Assembly (NCBI GenBank): GCA_028015205.1
Contig: JAPWFG010000015.1
Span: 1,674,001-1,738,000, forward strand
Direction: 5' to 3'
Length of the DNA stretch: 64,000 bases
From: Mytilisepta virgata
Taxonomy: Eukaryota; Mollusca; Bivalvia; Mytilida; Mytilidae
Position 1 is the first letter of the stretch. Each line of letters begins with the position of its first letter. The notes below the pieces were generated by a model that saw nothing but the letters and a program-made list of their open reading frames with translations, searched no databases and was not told the origin of the DNA. A program made the translations under genes and the position numbers. Shown piece by piece: positions 33,531-43,905 of the stretch.

Positions 33531-36498
33531 TGGTGACGATATCATGTGTAGCGTGTCAGTTGTTTTTTGAGTTTTTTGTGACTAGTTTTGAAAATGTCCG
33601 CTGACATTGTTGTTTATCCATGAATCCTGCTTAATAATACTCATCTTAGTAATTAAGTATACTCTCAGCATTATATGCACCCCTTTAACTCCGTAACCAT
33701 ACACCATATTTATAATAACTACATCAATTATATCTAAGATTTTTTTACATATGACTCTAACAGCACGACTGCAGAAATGACCTATTCTGATACTATAAAG
33801 GGCGTTACATATATCCATTTAACTAATTTTAGTGTCCCATGCATAATGAACATAGGTCAGAATAGGATTCATGTTTGTACAGTTGCTCTCCTCCATAGTA
33901 CTAAGATATGTCATAAGACAATCCTAAGAGATGTCTTAGTCCTAACACAGCTTTGTGAAAGTGGCCCCTGGTCTCGAGACTAATATACCTCGCCTGGCGG
34001 CTCGGAATATCCTAACGTCTTACGACTAGTTTTTGCTTCGCAAATACCCCCCCCCCCCCCTCCCGACCATGATATATCTGTTTAATTAATTCCATTTAAA
34101 TGTATATACTAATGCTAGAATTTGATTGGTTAAGAGTAATTGTGTTTTTTCACCAGTTCCACGAGTATATTGTCCCCCGTCGTACTTTTTCTTCCCCTTG
34201 GGCCAGAAATGAAGAGGCTCATGTATAGCACACTGTACTAATATAGATAATTCAACATGTTTTTGTCGGGCAAACTTATATGTCTGAAAGTACGTATATT
34301 TGCAGGAAAGCTTTACAAGAAGATTATAGCGAGCACAGCGAGCGCTAAAGGAGCATATGCATTTTCTAAATATGGGTCATTTAGAAAAGTCTTTGTTTAA
34401 TGCGGGCAGCCATTAAGAGGTCAAAAGTGGATTTATTTGTTAAAGCGAATAAGGTCATATTGTGCTACATACTAAGGCTAGTCAAATTTTCGTTCGCAGG
34501 AAACGGAAGTAAGTAAAATAAGGGAAATGATTTGCTTCAAATTATAATTTTAGATTCAGAATCGTGATACCGGAAATGAGTTTTAAGAAAGGGCTACTAC
34601 TACGCTCACATAATTGGCCACGCCAACAGCATATTACCCAATTTATTAAAAATTTTGACCGCCACCCCCCCCCCCCCCACCCCCTATCAAAAATGAAGAG
34701 GAACGTATGGCAGTTACAAGTACCATGAAGTGGAATCTATGGGATATCTTCTTCTTGCTGTAAGGTATGAGTTTTCAGCATTATAGCCACTCGCAAGATG
34801 AAAAAACAGCAATAAATACTAAATTATTTTCCAGTACAGAACGTCTTTCGCCTTAATAAACTATTAAACAATAACTGGATGCATCCTAAATCACTTGTTT
34901 ATTAACTAAATATAAATATATTTTATTGCGGTAGACTTCGACAAAACAGACTTCAAAAACATATAATAATAGGAATTAACATGTTTATAAACATGCACAT
35001 GCACATAGTGCATAATTACACTGGAGTTTTACCTTTTTTCCATATCAACACTATTATAATCTCTAGGCCGATATCGACTATCGGACTTTATCCGGAAACA
35101 AAATATATCAGCCAAGCGATGATCACAGTGTTGAGATGACAAATGGCAGAAAATCGATGTTTATTACACATTTAATCCTTGAAAAAGAAAAAAGTGAAAT
35201 TCAAAATCAATCCTTGGAAAACATTTTATAAACAAAGAAACAATATTCCAAATGTAAAGCAATAGTCTGGTAAAAACCGTTCCACGTAAAACATTTTAAA
35301 AACCAAGAAATAATATTCCAAATGTAAAACAATAGTCTGGTAAAAATCTAGTAAGGTTAAATTAAACGTGGGATTTAATGGGTACATCGGTACCTATACA
35401 GAATGCATATAAGCATGCTAAACTAAATAATGGTGAGGGTGGCAACTCATACTCAAAAGAATTGAAACTTGCATCCTTTATCCTGCCATTGGCCTATATA
35501 CTAGTCAAATAAAGGGTGTCGAATGTTTTTTTTTTCAATATTCTTCTAGTATCATAACATAATATCTTGCAAGCCTCGTTTTCACTTGCAGCGAAGTTTG
35601 TCGGTTCTGGTTGACAGTGTTTATGACGCTATGTTATCTCTAGATTCTTAAAACAGCCTAGAAATATGTCATTTTCATGACTTCTTACGATAAAAGATAA
35701 CAATTTATCGTTGCAGGATAAAAACAATATTACATTTGTACATTGTCGGAAAAACATTTTATTTGTACTCGTCGCAAAATGTTGAAAAAAAACCTCGGCA
35801 AACCTCGCATTTTTACCGGTTTCTAAGGTTCGCACAGTCAAATTAGTTGTTTATTTTCCGACAATGTACTTATGATGTATATTTATTCAAACAAATCTCT
35901 TTTCCTACACTGCCAAAATTATTGCACGAATGAAGATAACTTCCTTCTTGGATTTTTTGTTGTCGGATACATTCGTTTGTTGGAATTTTTTTAAGTTGGA
36001 AATCATTCTATCTTCTAAACAAATGTCTCAAGATAAAAAATAAATGCCTGTACTGCTAAACCACAGATAGATCATTATACAGTGGGGGTGATCTTAAGTA
36101 AATACATGTACATTTACCGTCGTTTTATTTTCTAAAAATTTCCATCTAAAAATATTCATCCGATTAACTCGCCTTCATCTAATTTACATTTTATACTTAT
36201 TGAGTCTGAATTCTCTACTTTAAATTAGAATACAACTGCCACATTAACATCACGTACAACAAATATGTCCAAGCAAGCATAAAATATAAATATTCATGTA
36301 ATTTCTAATGTAGATCAGTACGCTGAGCATATCTCTTAAAGCCACATTACATATTCTAGCCATTCAATAAGACACTAGGAACTGATAATAATCTAACAAG
36401 GAATGTACAAATACAAATATTTTATTAGCACAAACTCATCAACAATAAATGGTTAAGGCTCATGGCGTATTAATTATATAATAGATTATACATAATAA
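33531..36498. other. Non-coding stretch with small duplications
   Basis: No gene recognised. It contains 'cctaagacat'-type inverted words at 33890-33960 and poly-C runs near 34050 and 34665. A tandem 69-bp duplication is listed separately. Confidence 0.4.
35218..35347 (+). repeat. Tandem duplication, 69-bp period, two copies
   Basis: 'aaaacattttataaacaaag' through 'caatagtctggtaaaaa' is repeated at about 35218 and 35287 with a few substitutions. Confidence 0.8.
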
Positions 36499-36867
36499 GT
36501 ATTAGTGAAGGAAACGGACACCGTTTGACGACCTGAATTTTGGATTACCAAATTGTGAATTTAATGGACAGTTTACCATTAGTGACAATACTGTATTGTA
36601 AAAACTTACTTTATTGTTTTGAATTTTTATCATTTTAATATAGAACAATTTAAACTTTCGTTTTACTTCAGTTTTATTCGCTAGTTCCCCAGCGTAGTGA
36701 CGAAGAAAAATCTCACTACGTCAGTATTAGAATAAATATGTTTAAGAGGGGGGGGACAGAACACCTAAGGGAGTTAACTCTTTAAAATTCAGCTGAACGT
36801 TTTAAATACACACTATTAGTAAAGAGAAATCAAGCTTCTCAATGATCAAAATTAGTGTTTGTAAACA
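36499..36867 (+). mobile_element. LTR fragment plus shared downstream flank
   Basis: 36501-36723 matches the 3' part of the LTR at 40518-40741 (from attagtgaagg to ctacgtca). The match continues across the LTR boundary into the downstream flank, equivalent to 40742-40887. gtat lies immediately before the fragment (36499-36502) and after it (36724-36727). It is therefore a 5'-deleted solo LTR in a copy of the same target sequence. It shows more substitutions than separate the two LTRs of the intact element. Confidence 0.8.
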
Positions 36868-37064
36868 ATGACTATATTAGTATGTAATATTGACTATGAA
36901 TTAAAGACAAAATAGTTCATATTATCAATCAAACGATTTTGTTACGATCTTCTGCACGCCAACGTATCTCTCTTATCCATAACAATTGGTTATGGTTAAA
37001 TGTTTACAATATGCGGAGTAATTTCAAAATTATTAGATGAAATAGTACCAGATTGATGTGTATT

Positions 37065-37146
37065 TAGTGCCCCATTTAGTTATACACAATTAAAGTTGAA
37101 CATGTTTAGTGCCCCATTTAGATATACACAATTAAAGTTGAACAAT
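37065..37146 (+). repeat. Tandem duplication, about 45 bp, two copies
   Basis: tttagtgccccatttag followed by 'atacacaattaaagttgaac' is repeated with one change. Confidence 0.8.
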
Positions 37147-37380
37147 CTGTCACGATTAAATATTTGTTGTGAATGAGATTGAAAATTAGTTCAGAGCGAA
37201 TTCTATGATTCATAGTATATAATTACTAGAATTAAAAAAAAGAATACACTGAATTACTTTCTTGGGGTTTCGAAATAAAACAGAATACTAGTATGTGAAA
37301 ATTTAACATTATCATTTGTTATGCAGGAGAGAAATAGGCAGCCGTGTACTGTGTAATTTAATTTCCCTTTCAAGAAATTT

Positions 37381-37526
37381 CTACTTGTCCAGGCACAGTA
37401 AAACTGCAGCCACAATGGCGAGTATGGCGGCAATGATAACGAACGCAAAGGCAAAATGCAAGTTATCGGTATAATTCTGTGGCGCCTCTCCACCGTAGAT
37501 ACACACTCCAATTAGGATAAATGTAG
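37381..37526 (-). CDS. Claudin/PMP22-like protein, gene 2, terminal exon 3
   Basis: The exon begins after a tttttag acceptor at 37526 and ends at TAG (37383-37381). It is 146 nt long, identical in length and phase to gene 1 exon 3. It encodes the end of TM3 (TFILIGVCIY), a short second extracellular loop (GGEAPQNYTDN) with a possible N-glycosylation sequon (N-Y-T), TM4, and a very short tail ending L-D-K. The LTR element and its flanking fragment lie just beyond it on both sides (36.5 kb and 38.5-40.7 kb). The LTR element is therefore inside intron 2 of this gene, in antisense orientation. Confidence 0.85.
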
Positions 37527-38114
37527 CTAAAAAACAAAAATTCAACCAAAATTAGTATGAAATCTATAATATTTTTAAATATTTTTAAAGACAGATTTTA
37601 TGCATGCAGCATCTACAAATAAGTATTAAAGCGAGACAGATTTTTTTCGCTAATTAATTAATGTCCCATCAATAAATGCAATTATATATTTTAGTTTTTT
37701 AGTACGTTATTTTCAAATTCTCCCATCAAAATTATTTTATCCGCGATGTCATATCACGCCTGCGCGTACATGCCCTTTTTGTCATTACTATAACTACATG
37801 AACTACGGCCGTGAAATATCAGAACGCAGTTTATGTATAAAAATGAGATTTGAGAAAAACATTTATCATTGTTTGACGAATTTGATATTAATATTCTGCA
37901 AAGAATATCTTGTATTTTTTCACTTCATTAGCCTTATTTTGACACTAAAAATTACATAATAATTTAATAGATCATTTTTTTTGTCGCTTTTCAAAGTTTT
38001 GAAAAATTATCTAGATATTTTTGTAAAATTATATCTCTTCCATAGAAAATTCTGACGCGGAATGCTACATATAAACTTTCAATATAAATATGTACAGCAA
38101 CCTTTCTTGTGGCA

Positions 38115-38156
<42 letters not shown>

Positions 38157-38487
38157 GTGAATATTATGCGTTTCATTTTTTTCTTTTACTGTGGGAGTTA
38201 CAAATGTATATATGTTTCGACTTAATTAGTTTTATTTTATCCTATTTAAATCTTCAATTTATGAAACTTCATCATGCGTCGGTGGGCACCTACGCACGTT
38301 TAATGTGCGTGCGAGTTTTATCAAGTTTATTTGCACTTATATTTATACAAAATACATACACGTTAAACATATGTTAAAGGGCAATTTTCTGTCTGGAAAA
38401 TGCAATTGTATTGGATAAAATACTGAGATATATAGCTTGATTCCAAATCCTATTGGTATCTATGTTATGTATCTCATGTATCTTAGA
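37527..38487. other. Claudin gene 2 intron 2, 3' part
   Basis: Intronic AT-rich DNA with a (tc)n run near 38121-38150. No other feature recognised. Confidence 0.5.
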
Positions 38488-38491
38488 GTAT

Positions 38492-39062
38492 TGTCGTAGT
38501 GGACATTTTCGTATATTTTCAAAGGACAAATTTTTCCAACGCTTGGCAGCTAAAGTTTAAAGTCTTTCGTTTCGGTAATCTTTTCTTGTGTTCTATTTGT
38601 TATTTTGATAATTTGTGCTTATTGTATGTTCGAGATTAAATGTAATTAGATATATCAGTGCTAATCCTTATCCGGATGTTTTTAAAATTTAGATAATAGG
38701 AATATGTTATCACATGTATAATTCTCTATTTGTGAAAATTAAGATAGGTTTATTCAAATTGCCATGGACATTTAGTTTAATTCCCCCCAAGTTGTATAAA
38801 AGAGAGACTGTGTTTTAAGTAGTCAGAATCGGATACCGATTAGTGAAGGAAACGGACACCGTTTGACGACCTGAATTTTGGATTACCAAATTGTGAATTT
38901 AATGGACAGTTTACCATTAGTGACAATACTGTATTGTAAAAACTTACTTTATTGTTTTGAATTTTTATCATTTTAATATAGAACAATTTAAACTTTCGTT
39001 TGACTTCAGTATTATTTCGCTAGTTCCCCAGCGTAGTGTCGAAGAAAAAACTTACTACTTCA
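38492..39062 (+). mobile_element. 5' LTR of a small LTR retrotransposon
   Basis: 571-bp LTR opening tgtcgtagtgg and closing tactacttca. It differs at only about six positions from the 3' LTR (40172-40741). The 4-bp target duplication gtat lies at 38488-38491 and 40742-40745. A TATA box (tataaaag, 38795-38802) sits well placed for a U3/R promoter. Confidence 0.9.
38795..38802 (+). promoter_or_regulatory. LTR TATA box
   Basis: tataaaag within the 5' LTR, conserved at 40474-40481 in the 3' LTR. Expected to direct element transcription shortly downstream. Confidence 0.6.
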
Positions 39063-39064
39063 AG

Positions 39065-39080
39065 TGGTGCTAGAACCGGA
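39065..39080 (+). other. Candidate primer-binding site
   Basis: tggtgctagaaccgga begins with the TGG complementary to a tRNA CCA end, two bases after the 5' LTR. The matching tRNA was not identified. Confidence 0.55.
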
Positions 39081-39288
39081 ACACTTTGCTACCCGCTATA
39101 GCAATTTGTGTGCAAAATCGCGGTACCGTAAAAGCTCTACAAGTACAATGGAGACATACAATTGCAAAAGATATTTCGGATTTCCGAGTGGGAATGTATG
39201 GTATGCCGGACAAAGAATGCCGTAAGTACAATCCATTTATGTAGAATTCAATCCATACCAACAAAATTCACAACTAAACAAGCTAAAC

Positions 39289-39543
39289 ATGACAGTTCTA
39301 AACGTGAAGTGCTACCGTTGTGGAAAACCTGGACACTATGCAAAGGAATGCCGTGAAGAAAAGAAGCCAAAATCAAGAAAAAGTATTCAGCGAGACCCGT
39401 TTAGGCTTCAGAATTTCATCAATAGGAAAGTGTGCTCAATTCTTCCCTTTTCCAATATCGACGATTCGGACTTTCGAAAAATGAATTCAAAATTGCACAC
39501 TGGATTAAGACTTGAAAATCAAAACCTAACGGGAATGTGTTGA
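39289..39543 (+). CDS. Gag-like zinc-knuckle ORF of the LTR element
   Basis: An 84-codon ORF with one classical retroviral-type zinc knuckle near the start (CYRCGKPGHYAKEC, C-x2-C-x4-H-x4-C, residues 8-21), followed by a basic stretch (KKPKSRKS). The knuckle binds RNA in nucleocapsid proteins. The frame is open upstream to about 39228. Just before that, other frames hold an open segment (about 39085-39243) that may be the broken or spliced N-terminal part; a donor-like gtaagtac lies at about 39220. The ORF overlaps the next one in the +1 frame at 39530-39543, so the two may form one product by frameshifting, or one frameshift mutation separates them. No protease, RT or integrase is present in the element. 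Confidence 0.65.
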   Translation: MTVLNVKCYRCGKPGHYAKECREEKKPKSRKSIQRDPFRLQNFINRKVCSILPFSNIDDSDFRKMNSKLHTGLRLENQNLTGMC

Positions 39544-40135
39544 ATATTTGGATAATATAGCAACCGAACTTGGTGACAAAGATACTGAAAACAGGCGTAC
39601 AATAAAAAAATTGCAAGAGGAAAATTCCAAACTGAAGAAACAAAATTCGGACGATAAAAAATCGATTGACAAATTAAACATTCAGGTGAAAGAACTAACA
39701 GAGTATAGGAAAAATAGCTTGGAAGAATGGAACGAACTTGTCGATGAAAAATTGGCTTTGGATATAAAAAATTTTGAATTGGAAGAAACAATTAAAAAGC
39801 AAACAAGTAAAATTGAACAATTGGAAAATCAGATTACAACATCAACTGAAGAACTTGAAGAACAGAAGGCAGAATATCGCGATGCCGTTGAGAAATTAGA
39901 CTATAAAATAAGCCTTAACAAAGAAATCAGAGAATGGAGGAATTTTTGTGAAGAACAAGCTGAGGAAGTAAGACATTTACGAAGTCTTTTAAAAAATTCA
40001 ACAACGGAAACCAAATTTTGGAACGATAAATGTGAACACCAAAGTGACAATCCAGGACGTGTAAACAACGGAAATAGAAATTCGAAAAGGGGGATCGGAT
40101 GGGCACGAAGAACAGGAAGACCATTTTTTCATTAG
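39530..40135 (+). CDS. Coiled-coil ORF of the LTR element
   Basis: A roughly 200-codon frame open from 39530 to the stop at 40133-40135. No ATG is seen at its start (a TTG occurs at 39548), so translation by +1 frameshift from the zinc-knuckle ORF is likely. From about residue 20 to 160 it is a continuous charged heptad pattern (K-K-L-Q-E-E-N-S-K-L-K-K..., then E-E-T-I-K-K-Q-T-S-K-I-E-Q-L-E-N), a long coiled coil, with a basic glycine-arginine tail. It has no match I recognise. A coiled coil located after the zinc knuckle is the reverse of the usual Gag order. It could supply multimerisation for particle formation. Confidence 0.6.
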   Translation, partial: RECVEYLDNIATELGDKDTENRRTIKKLQEENSKLKKQNSDDKKSIDKLNIQVKELTEYRKNSLEEWNELVDEKLALDIKNFELEETIKKQTSKIEQLENQITTSTEELEEQKAEYRDAVEKLDYKISLNKEIREWRNFCEEQAEEVRHLRSLLKNSTTETKFWNDKCEHQSDNPGRVNNGNRNSKRGIGWARRTGRPFFH

Positions 40136-40156
40136 ACTCTGGGACAGAGTCTTGCT

Positions 40157-40170
40157 GGAGTGGGGAGGAG
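40157..40170 (+). other. Polypurine tract
   Basis: ggagtggggaggag lies one base before the 3' LTR, the expected position of the plus-strand primer. Confidence 0.75.
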
Positions 40171-40171
40171 T

Positions 40172-40741
40172 TGTCGTAGTGGACATTTTCGTATATTTTC
40201 AAAGGACAAATTTTTCCAACGCTTGGCAGCTAAAGTTTAAAGTCTTTCGTTTCGGTAATCTTTTCTTGTGTTCTATTTGTTATTTTGATAATTTGTGCTT
40301 ATTGTATGTTCGAGATTAAATGTAATTAGATATATCAGTGCTAATCCTAATCCGGATGTTTTTAAAATTTAGATAATAGGAATATGTTATCACATGTATA
40401 ATTCTCTATTTGTGAAAATTAAGATAGGTTTATTCAAATTGCCATGGACATTTAGTTTAATTCCCCCAAGTTGTATAAAAGAGAGACTGTGTTTTAAGTA
40501 GTCAGAATCGGATACCGATTAGTGAAGGAAACGGACACCGTTTGACGACCTGAATTTTGGATTACCAAATTGTGAATTTAATGGACAGTTTACCATTAGT
40601 GACAATACTGTATTGTAAAAACTTACTTTATTGTTTTGAATTTTTATCATTTTAATATAGAACAATTTAAACTTTCGTTTGACTTCAGTATTATTTCGCT
40701 AGTTCCCCAGCGTAGTGACGAAGAAAAATCTCACTACGTCA
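40172..40741 (+). mobile_element. 3' LTR of the small LTR retrotransposon
   Basis: 570 bp, from tgtcgtagtgg to tcactacgtca; the ends form an imperfect 11-bp inverted repeat. It is followed by the target duplication gtat. The whole element (38492-40741) is about 2.25 kb and sits antisense in claudin gene 2 intron 2. Confidence 0.9.
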
Positions 40742-41296
40742 GTATTAGAATAAATATGTTTAAGAGGGGGGGGGGGGGGGGCAGAACACCTAAGGGAGTT
40801 AACTCTTTAAAATTTAGCTGAACGTTTTAAATACACACTATTAGTAAAGAGAAATCAAGCTTCTCAATGATCAAAATTAGTGTTTGTCAAACTGCTATAT
40901 AACCAATGAAATTATTCCGTAAATTGTGAGGTTTAAATATCTTGATTTTTTTATGTTTTTGTCAACAGGACAAACTAAACATTTCGTCAAAATTTTATGA
41001 AAATTTAACGAGCCAAATCTATTTTAGTCAAAGTGTTGGGTACCCCCTTAAACTGAAATATTCAGACATATAAATTTATGATCAACCAGGCAAACAAATA
41101 GAAATCATATTTAACATGTTTTATACCACCCACAAGGATTATTCTAAATTTCCAGGGGATTTCCTTGTTATGTTAATAGCAGAAAATTAAATCAATTCAA
41201 AGGGGAATTTGTAAAATAAGGTTTTATTACACTCGTGTTAGCTTTTTAAAAGTAGATTATTGGTAAAAGTACTCTTTCTTAAATAAAGTTGTATTA

Positions 41297-41531
41297 GGGA
41301 GCAACCATTTGATTATTATGGGGGGGCTAGGATGAATTATAAATTGAAAATGCAGGACCAGGATTTTGACGAAATAAAAAGCCAGGATCACTTTGGGTGC
41401 GAAAAAAATGCTGGACCTATGTCAATAACGACATTTTTTCATTTAAATGAAAATAAAAATTCTAGGACCAAACGTTCTGTGAAAAAATAGACAGGATCAA
41501 CCCCTCCTCCTTAAATCAAACGGTTGCTCCC
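41297..41531 (+). mobile_element. Best copy of the 'ggatcaaa' MITE, Harbinger-like
   Basis: The termini gggagcaaccatttgatt and aatcaaacggttgctccc form inverted repeats. The flanks are tta on both sides (41294-41296, 41532-41534), a 3-bp TWA-type duplication as in PIF/Harbinger elements. 235 bp, non-coding. Superfamily assignment is by TSD and terminal sequence only. Confidence 0.75.
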
Positions 41532-41842
41532 TTACTGTTATGAACGTGGTGATTTAACGGTAAAACTGTTTGAATAATTATTGATGCGAGTTATCTAAAG
41601 TAAAGGCAAAATCGTTATTAATTGCGTGCGTACTTTGTAACCTACAATCAACGTGACAAATTAAACTTTAAACCGATCTAATTTAACTAATATGTATTTC
41701 TATTGAACGTTTCTATCTCCCTATGAGACTATATATCTTCGGTTAGATTTTATGTCCACGTCCTTGCGGAATTGACATCTCTTCGGACTTGACACTTCAC
41801 TGGCAATGTGACGGGCGCTGTTAACGGAGTAGGGCATGTTTA

Positions 41843-42360
41843 CACTTTCGGAGCCGGGCATGTTTACCCTCCCGGATCACCTGATGTCAATCCCGGTTTT
41901 TATGGGGGGTTCCCATTGCTTCTGTTTTAGTTTTTGGCTCGTCTTGTTTTATATTTCTTTAGTTTACTTTGTATTTTATTTCTTTTGCGTTTATGAGTAT
42001 GTTTTGTATCGTTTGTTATCCTTGTACCTCATTGAATTTGTTCCCGCTTGAATGTGAGGGTGTCGTTCACAGGACAGGACGTGATTACCCTTCCGGAGCA
42101 CCTGATGTCACTCCCGGTTTTTAATGAGAGTTCACATTGTTAGTGCTTTGGTTTCTGTGCTCTCCCTTGTTCTAGTTTTGTTTAATTTATTGTATGTTTT
42201 TATTGTTTTGGTTATACAGAATGTACATGTATCCTTGTGGCGTTTCTTTATTGTGTTCCATTCTCTTGACTTTGTCTTTTCCTTGGACTTCGAATTTGTG
42301 AAATTTTCCCATTGTTTTGTCGCTTGGGTATTATTTTGCCGATATACATAACCTGAATGC
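41843..42360 (+). repeat. Two tandem copies of the second dispersed repeat family
   Basis: The motif 'cggag(c)acctgatgtcactcccggttttt' followed by T-rich sequence occurs at about 41868 and 42097. Related copies lie at 61960-62150 and 63540-63700, and on the minus strand at 56530-56870. The ORFs in it are hydrophobic by T-richness only. Confidence 0.7.
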
Positions 42361-42479
42361 TAAAATATTAAATGTTTGAAATAAATGCATTTTATTTTTT
42401 TTTGAAATCTGTAGATATCAGCTGATATACTCTTATGAAGCGAGTTTATATGCTGACATTCTGTGGCAGATCCAATCGA

Positions 42480-42844
42480 TGATGGATGGATGAATTATTG
42501 TTTAACGTCCAGTGGCAACCAGGTGCATATCAGGAGAAGAACATGTTGATATGATAATGAATATGATCCCTGCTTTGTACTAGACCGACACGCTAAGTCG
42601 GATTTTTAATGTGCTAGCTCACGAGGTAACTGTCCGCAGGAAGACATATCACCTCACTCGGACACATTATACTGACTCTGAGCCGACCAGTCTTTGCTCT
42701 TACTCTTAGATGCCGCGTGCTTGGCGGAGAAGCAGCAAATACCAGTTTTAATGTCTTTGATTTGACCCGGCCGGGGATCGAACCCTCGACCTTCCGCACT
42801 CGGGGCGAGCACGCTACCACGAGACCACCGAGGCGGTCCTCAAA
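42480..42844 (-). mobile_element. tRNA-derived SINE, full length, minus strand
   Basis: Same family as 18573-18918. The minus-strand head carries A- and B-box-like segments (cctcggtggtctcg, gggttcgatccccgg) and the tail ends gacgttaaacaataattcat. A 10-bp duplication (atccaatcga) flanks it at 42470-42479 and 42845-42854. Confidence 0.9.
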
Positions 42845-42916
42845 ATCCAATCGAAACGTGTTACAATTTAAATCCGTAATGTGTGTATTTTTGTATGTTT
42901 TTATGTATATGTGTAC

Positions 42917-43060
42917 CTGCTCCAGCTAGACATCCAACGGTTACCCATTTAAGCACTGATTTATCCTTTAAGACGAACAGCTTTAAAATGATGACAACGA
43001 GGGCAGCTAGCAGACAGAGGAATCCGAGAACCTCCATAGCTTGGGTCGCTTCGAACCATG
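42917..43060 (-). CDS. Claudin/PMP22-like protein, gene 2, exon 2
   Basis: A 144-bp phase-1/phase-1 exon with a polypyrimidine-cag acceptor before 43060 and a GT donor after 42917. It encodes 47 residues beginning W-F-E-A-T-Q-A-M-E-V, then TM2 (about 22 hydrophobic residues), a K-D-K intracellular loop and the start of TM3 (WVTVGCLAGA). It is collinear with gene 1 exon 2. It is the only exon 2 located downstream of the first exons at 52.5 and 60.5 kb. A minus-strand SINE (42480-42844) sits about 70 bp downstream of its donor. Confidence 0.87.
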
Positions 43061-43654
43061 CTGAAAAAAATTTAAAAACACACAATTTACCACAAAAATG
43101 TCCAGTTCTGAATTGACTTAAACAATTTTACTTTGGTAAAATTGTTTTATTTCGTGAAAATTGTCATCGGTGCTAGATACGTTGTCGTATTCGCATTCGG
43201 ATTCGTGAAACCGGAAAAGTATTTCAAGAAAGGACTATAATTCTGAGATTGATTAAGAAGCGACAAAAACATTTCCTTTACTGTTGTTATATTTAAGCCT
43301 TGCCTTTTAAGATTCTTATAAGAAAATTGGATTGCATTCCATGCATATGAAAAAAATTATGATATCCATCAATAACTGGAAATTAAATCTGGAAGATTGC
43401 TTAGATTAAGTGTTTCTGATACATCAGAATATAACAATTCTATTTAAAAGGACAAAACTACCTAAGGAGCAAAGCAAAAAACGCAATCCATTAGACAGAC
43501 AAAACGCGGGAAGACAAATGAAAAACCACAAGCACAACAAATAAACACTGAAAACTAAAAAACAATGAACATAAAAACCAGGAGTGAACTTTATTAAGAG
43601 ATTATTCCTCTTTCGACTTTATCATAGTTTGAGAACACAACAGTTCTTGTATAA
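43061..43654. other. Claudin gene 2 intron 1, 3' end
   Basis: Intronic. A segment at 43450-43590 (gacaaaactacctaaggagc, 'aaacgcaatcc', 'agacaaatgaaaaaccacaa') resembles a dispersed repeat but has no partner in the window. Confidence 0.4.
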
Positions 43655-43905
43655 GGGAACAACCACTGATTTGATTTTTTTTTTTGGGGGGGGGGGGGGA
43701 GGGAGGCTAGGATCAAATGTATGATCCTGCCAATTTTTTTGTCGAAAGTTTGGTCCTGGATTTTTATTTTCATTTAAAACAAAATTTTCCTGATCGACAA
43801 AGGTCCTGCACTTTTTTTTCACACCTAAAGTGATCTTGTCTTTTTATTTTGCCCAGAATCCTGGTCCTGCCTTTTTTTCAAATTTGATCCTAGCCCCCTC
43901 AAAAT
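43655..43905 (-). mobile_element. Inverted copy of the 'ggatcaaa' MITE
   Basis: Reverse-complement orientation to 41297-41531, with gggaacaaccac at the left and ctagccccctcaaa at the right, and a long poly-G inside. Its inner part is the left edge of the segmental duplication. Confidence 0.7.

Noticed and set aside
37991..38176. ORF with RE-dipeptide repeats
   Set aside because: Translation of the (tc)n microsatellite at about 38121-38150.
41836..42351. Hydrophobic ORFs suggesting membrane proteins
   Set aside because: T-rich dispersed repeat sequence duplicated in tandem. Hydrophobicity follows from base composition.
42614..42850. 78-aa minus-strand ORF with plausible-looking composition
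   Set aside because: It lies entirely within the SINE (42480-42844) and is a translation of its tRNA-like head and body.
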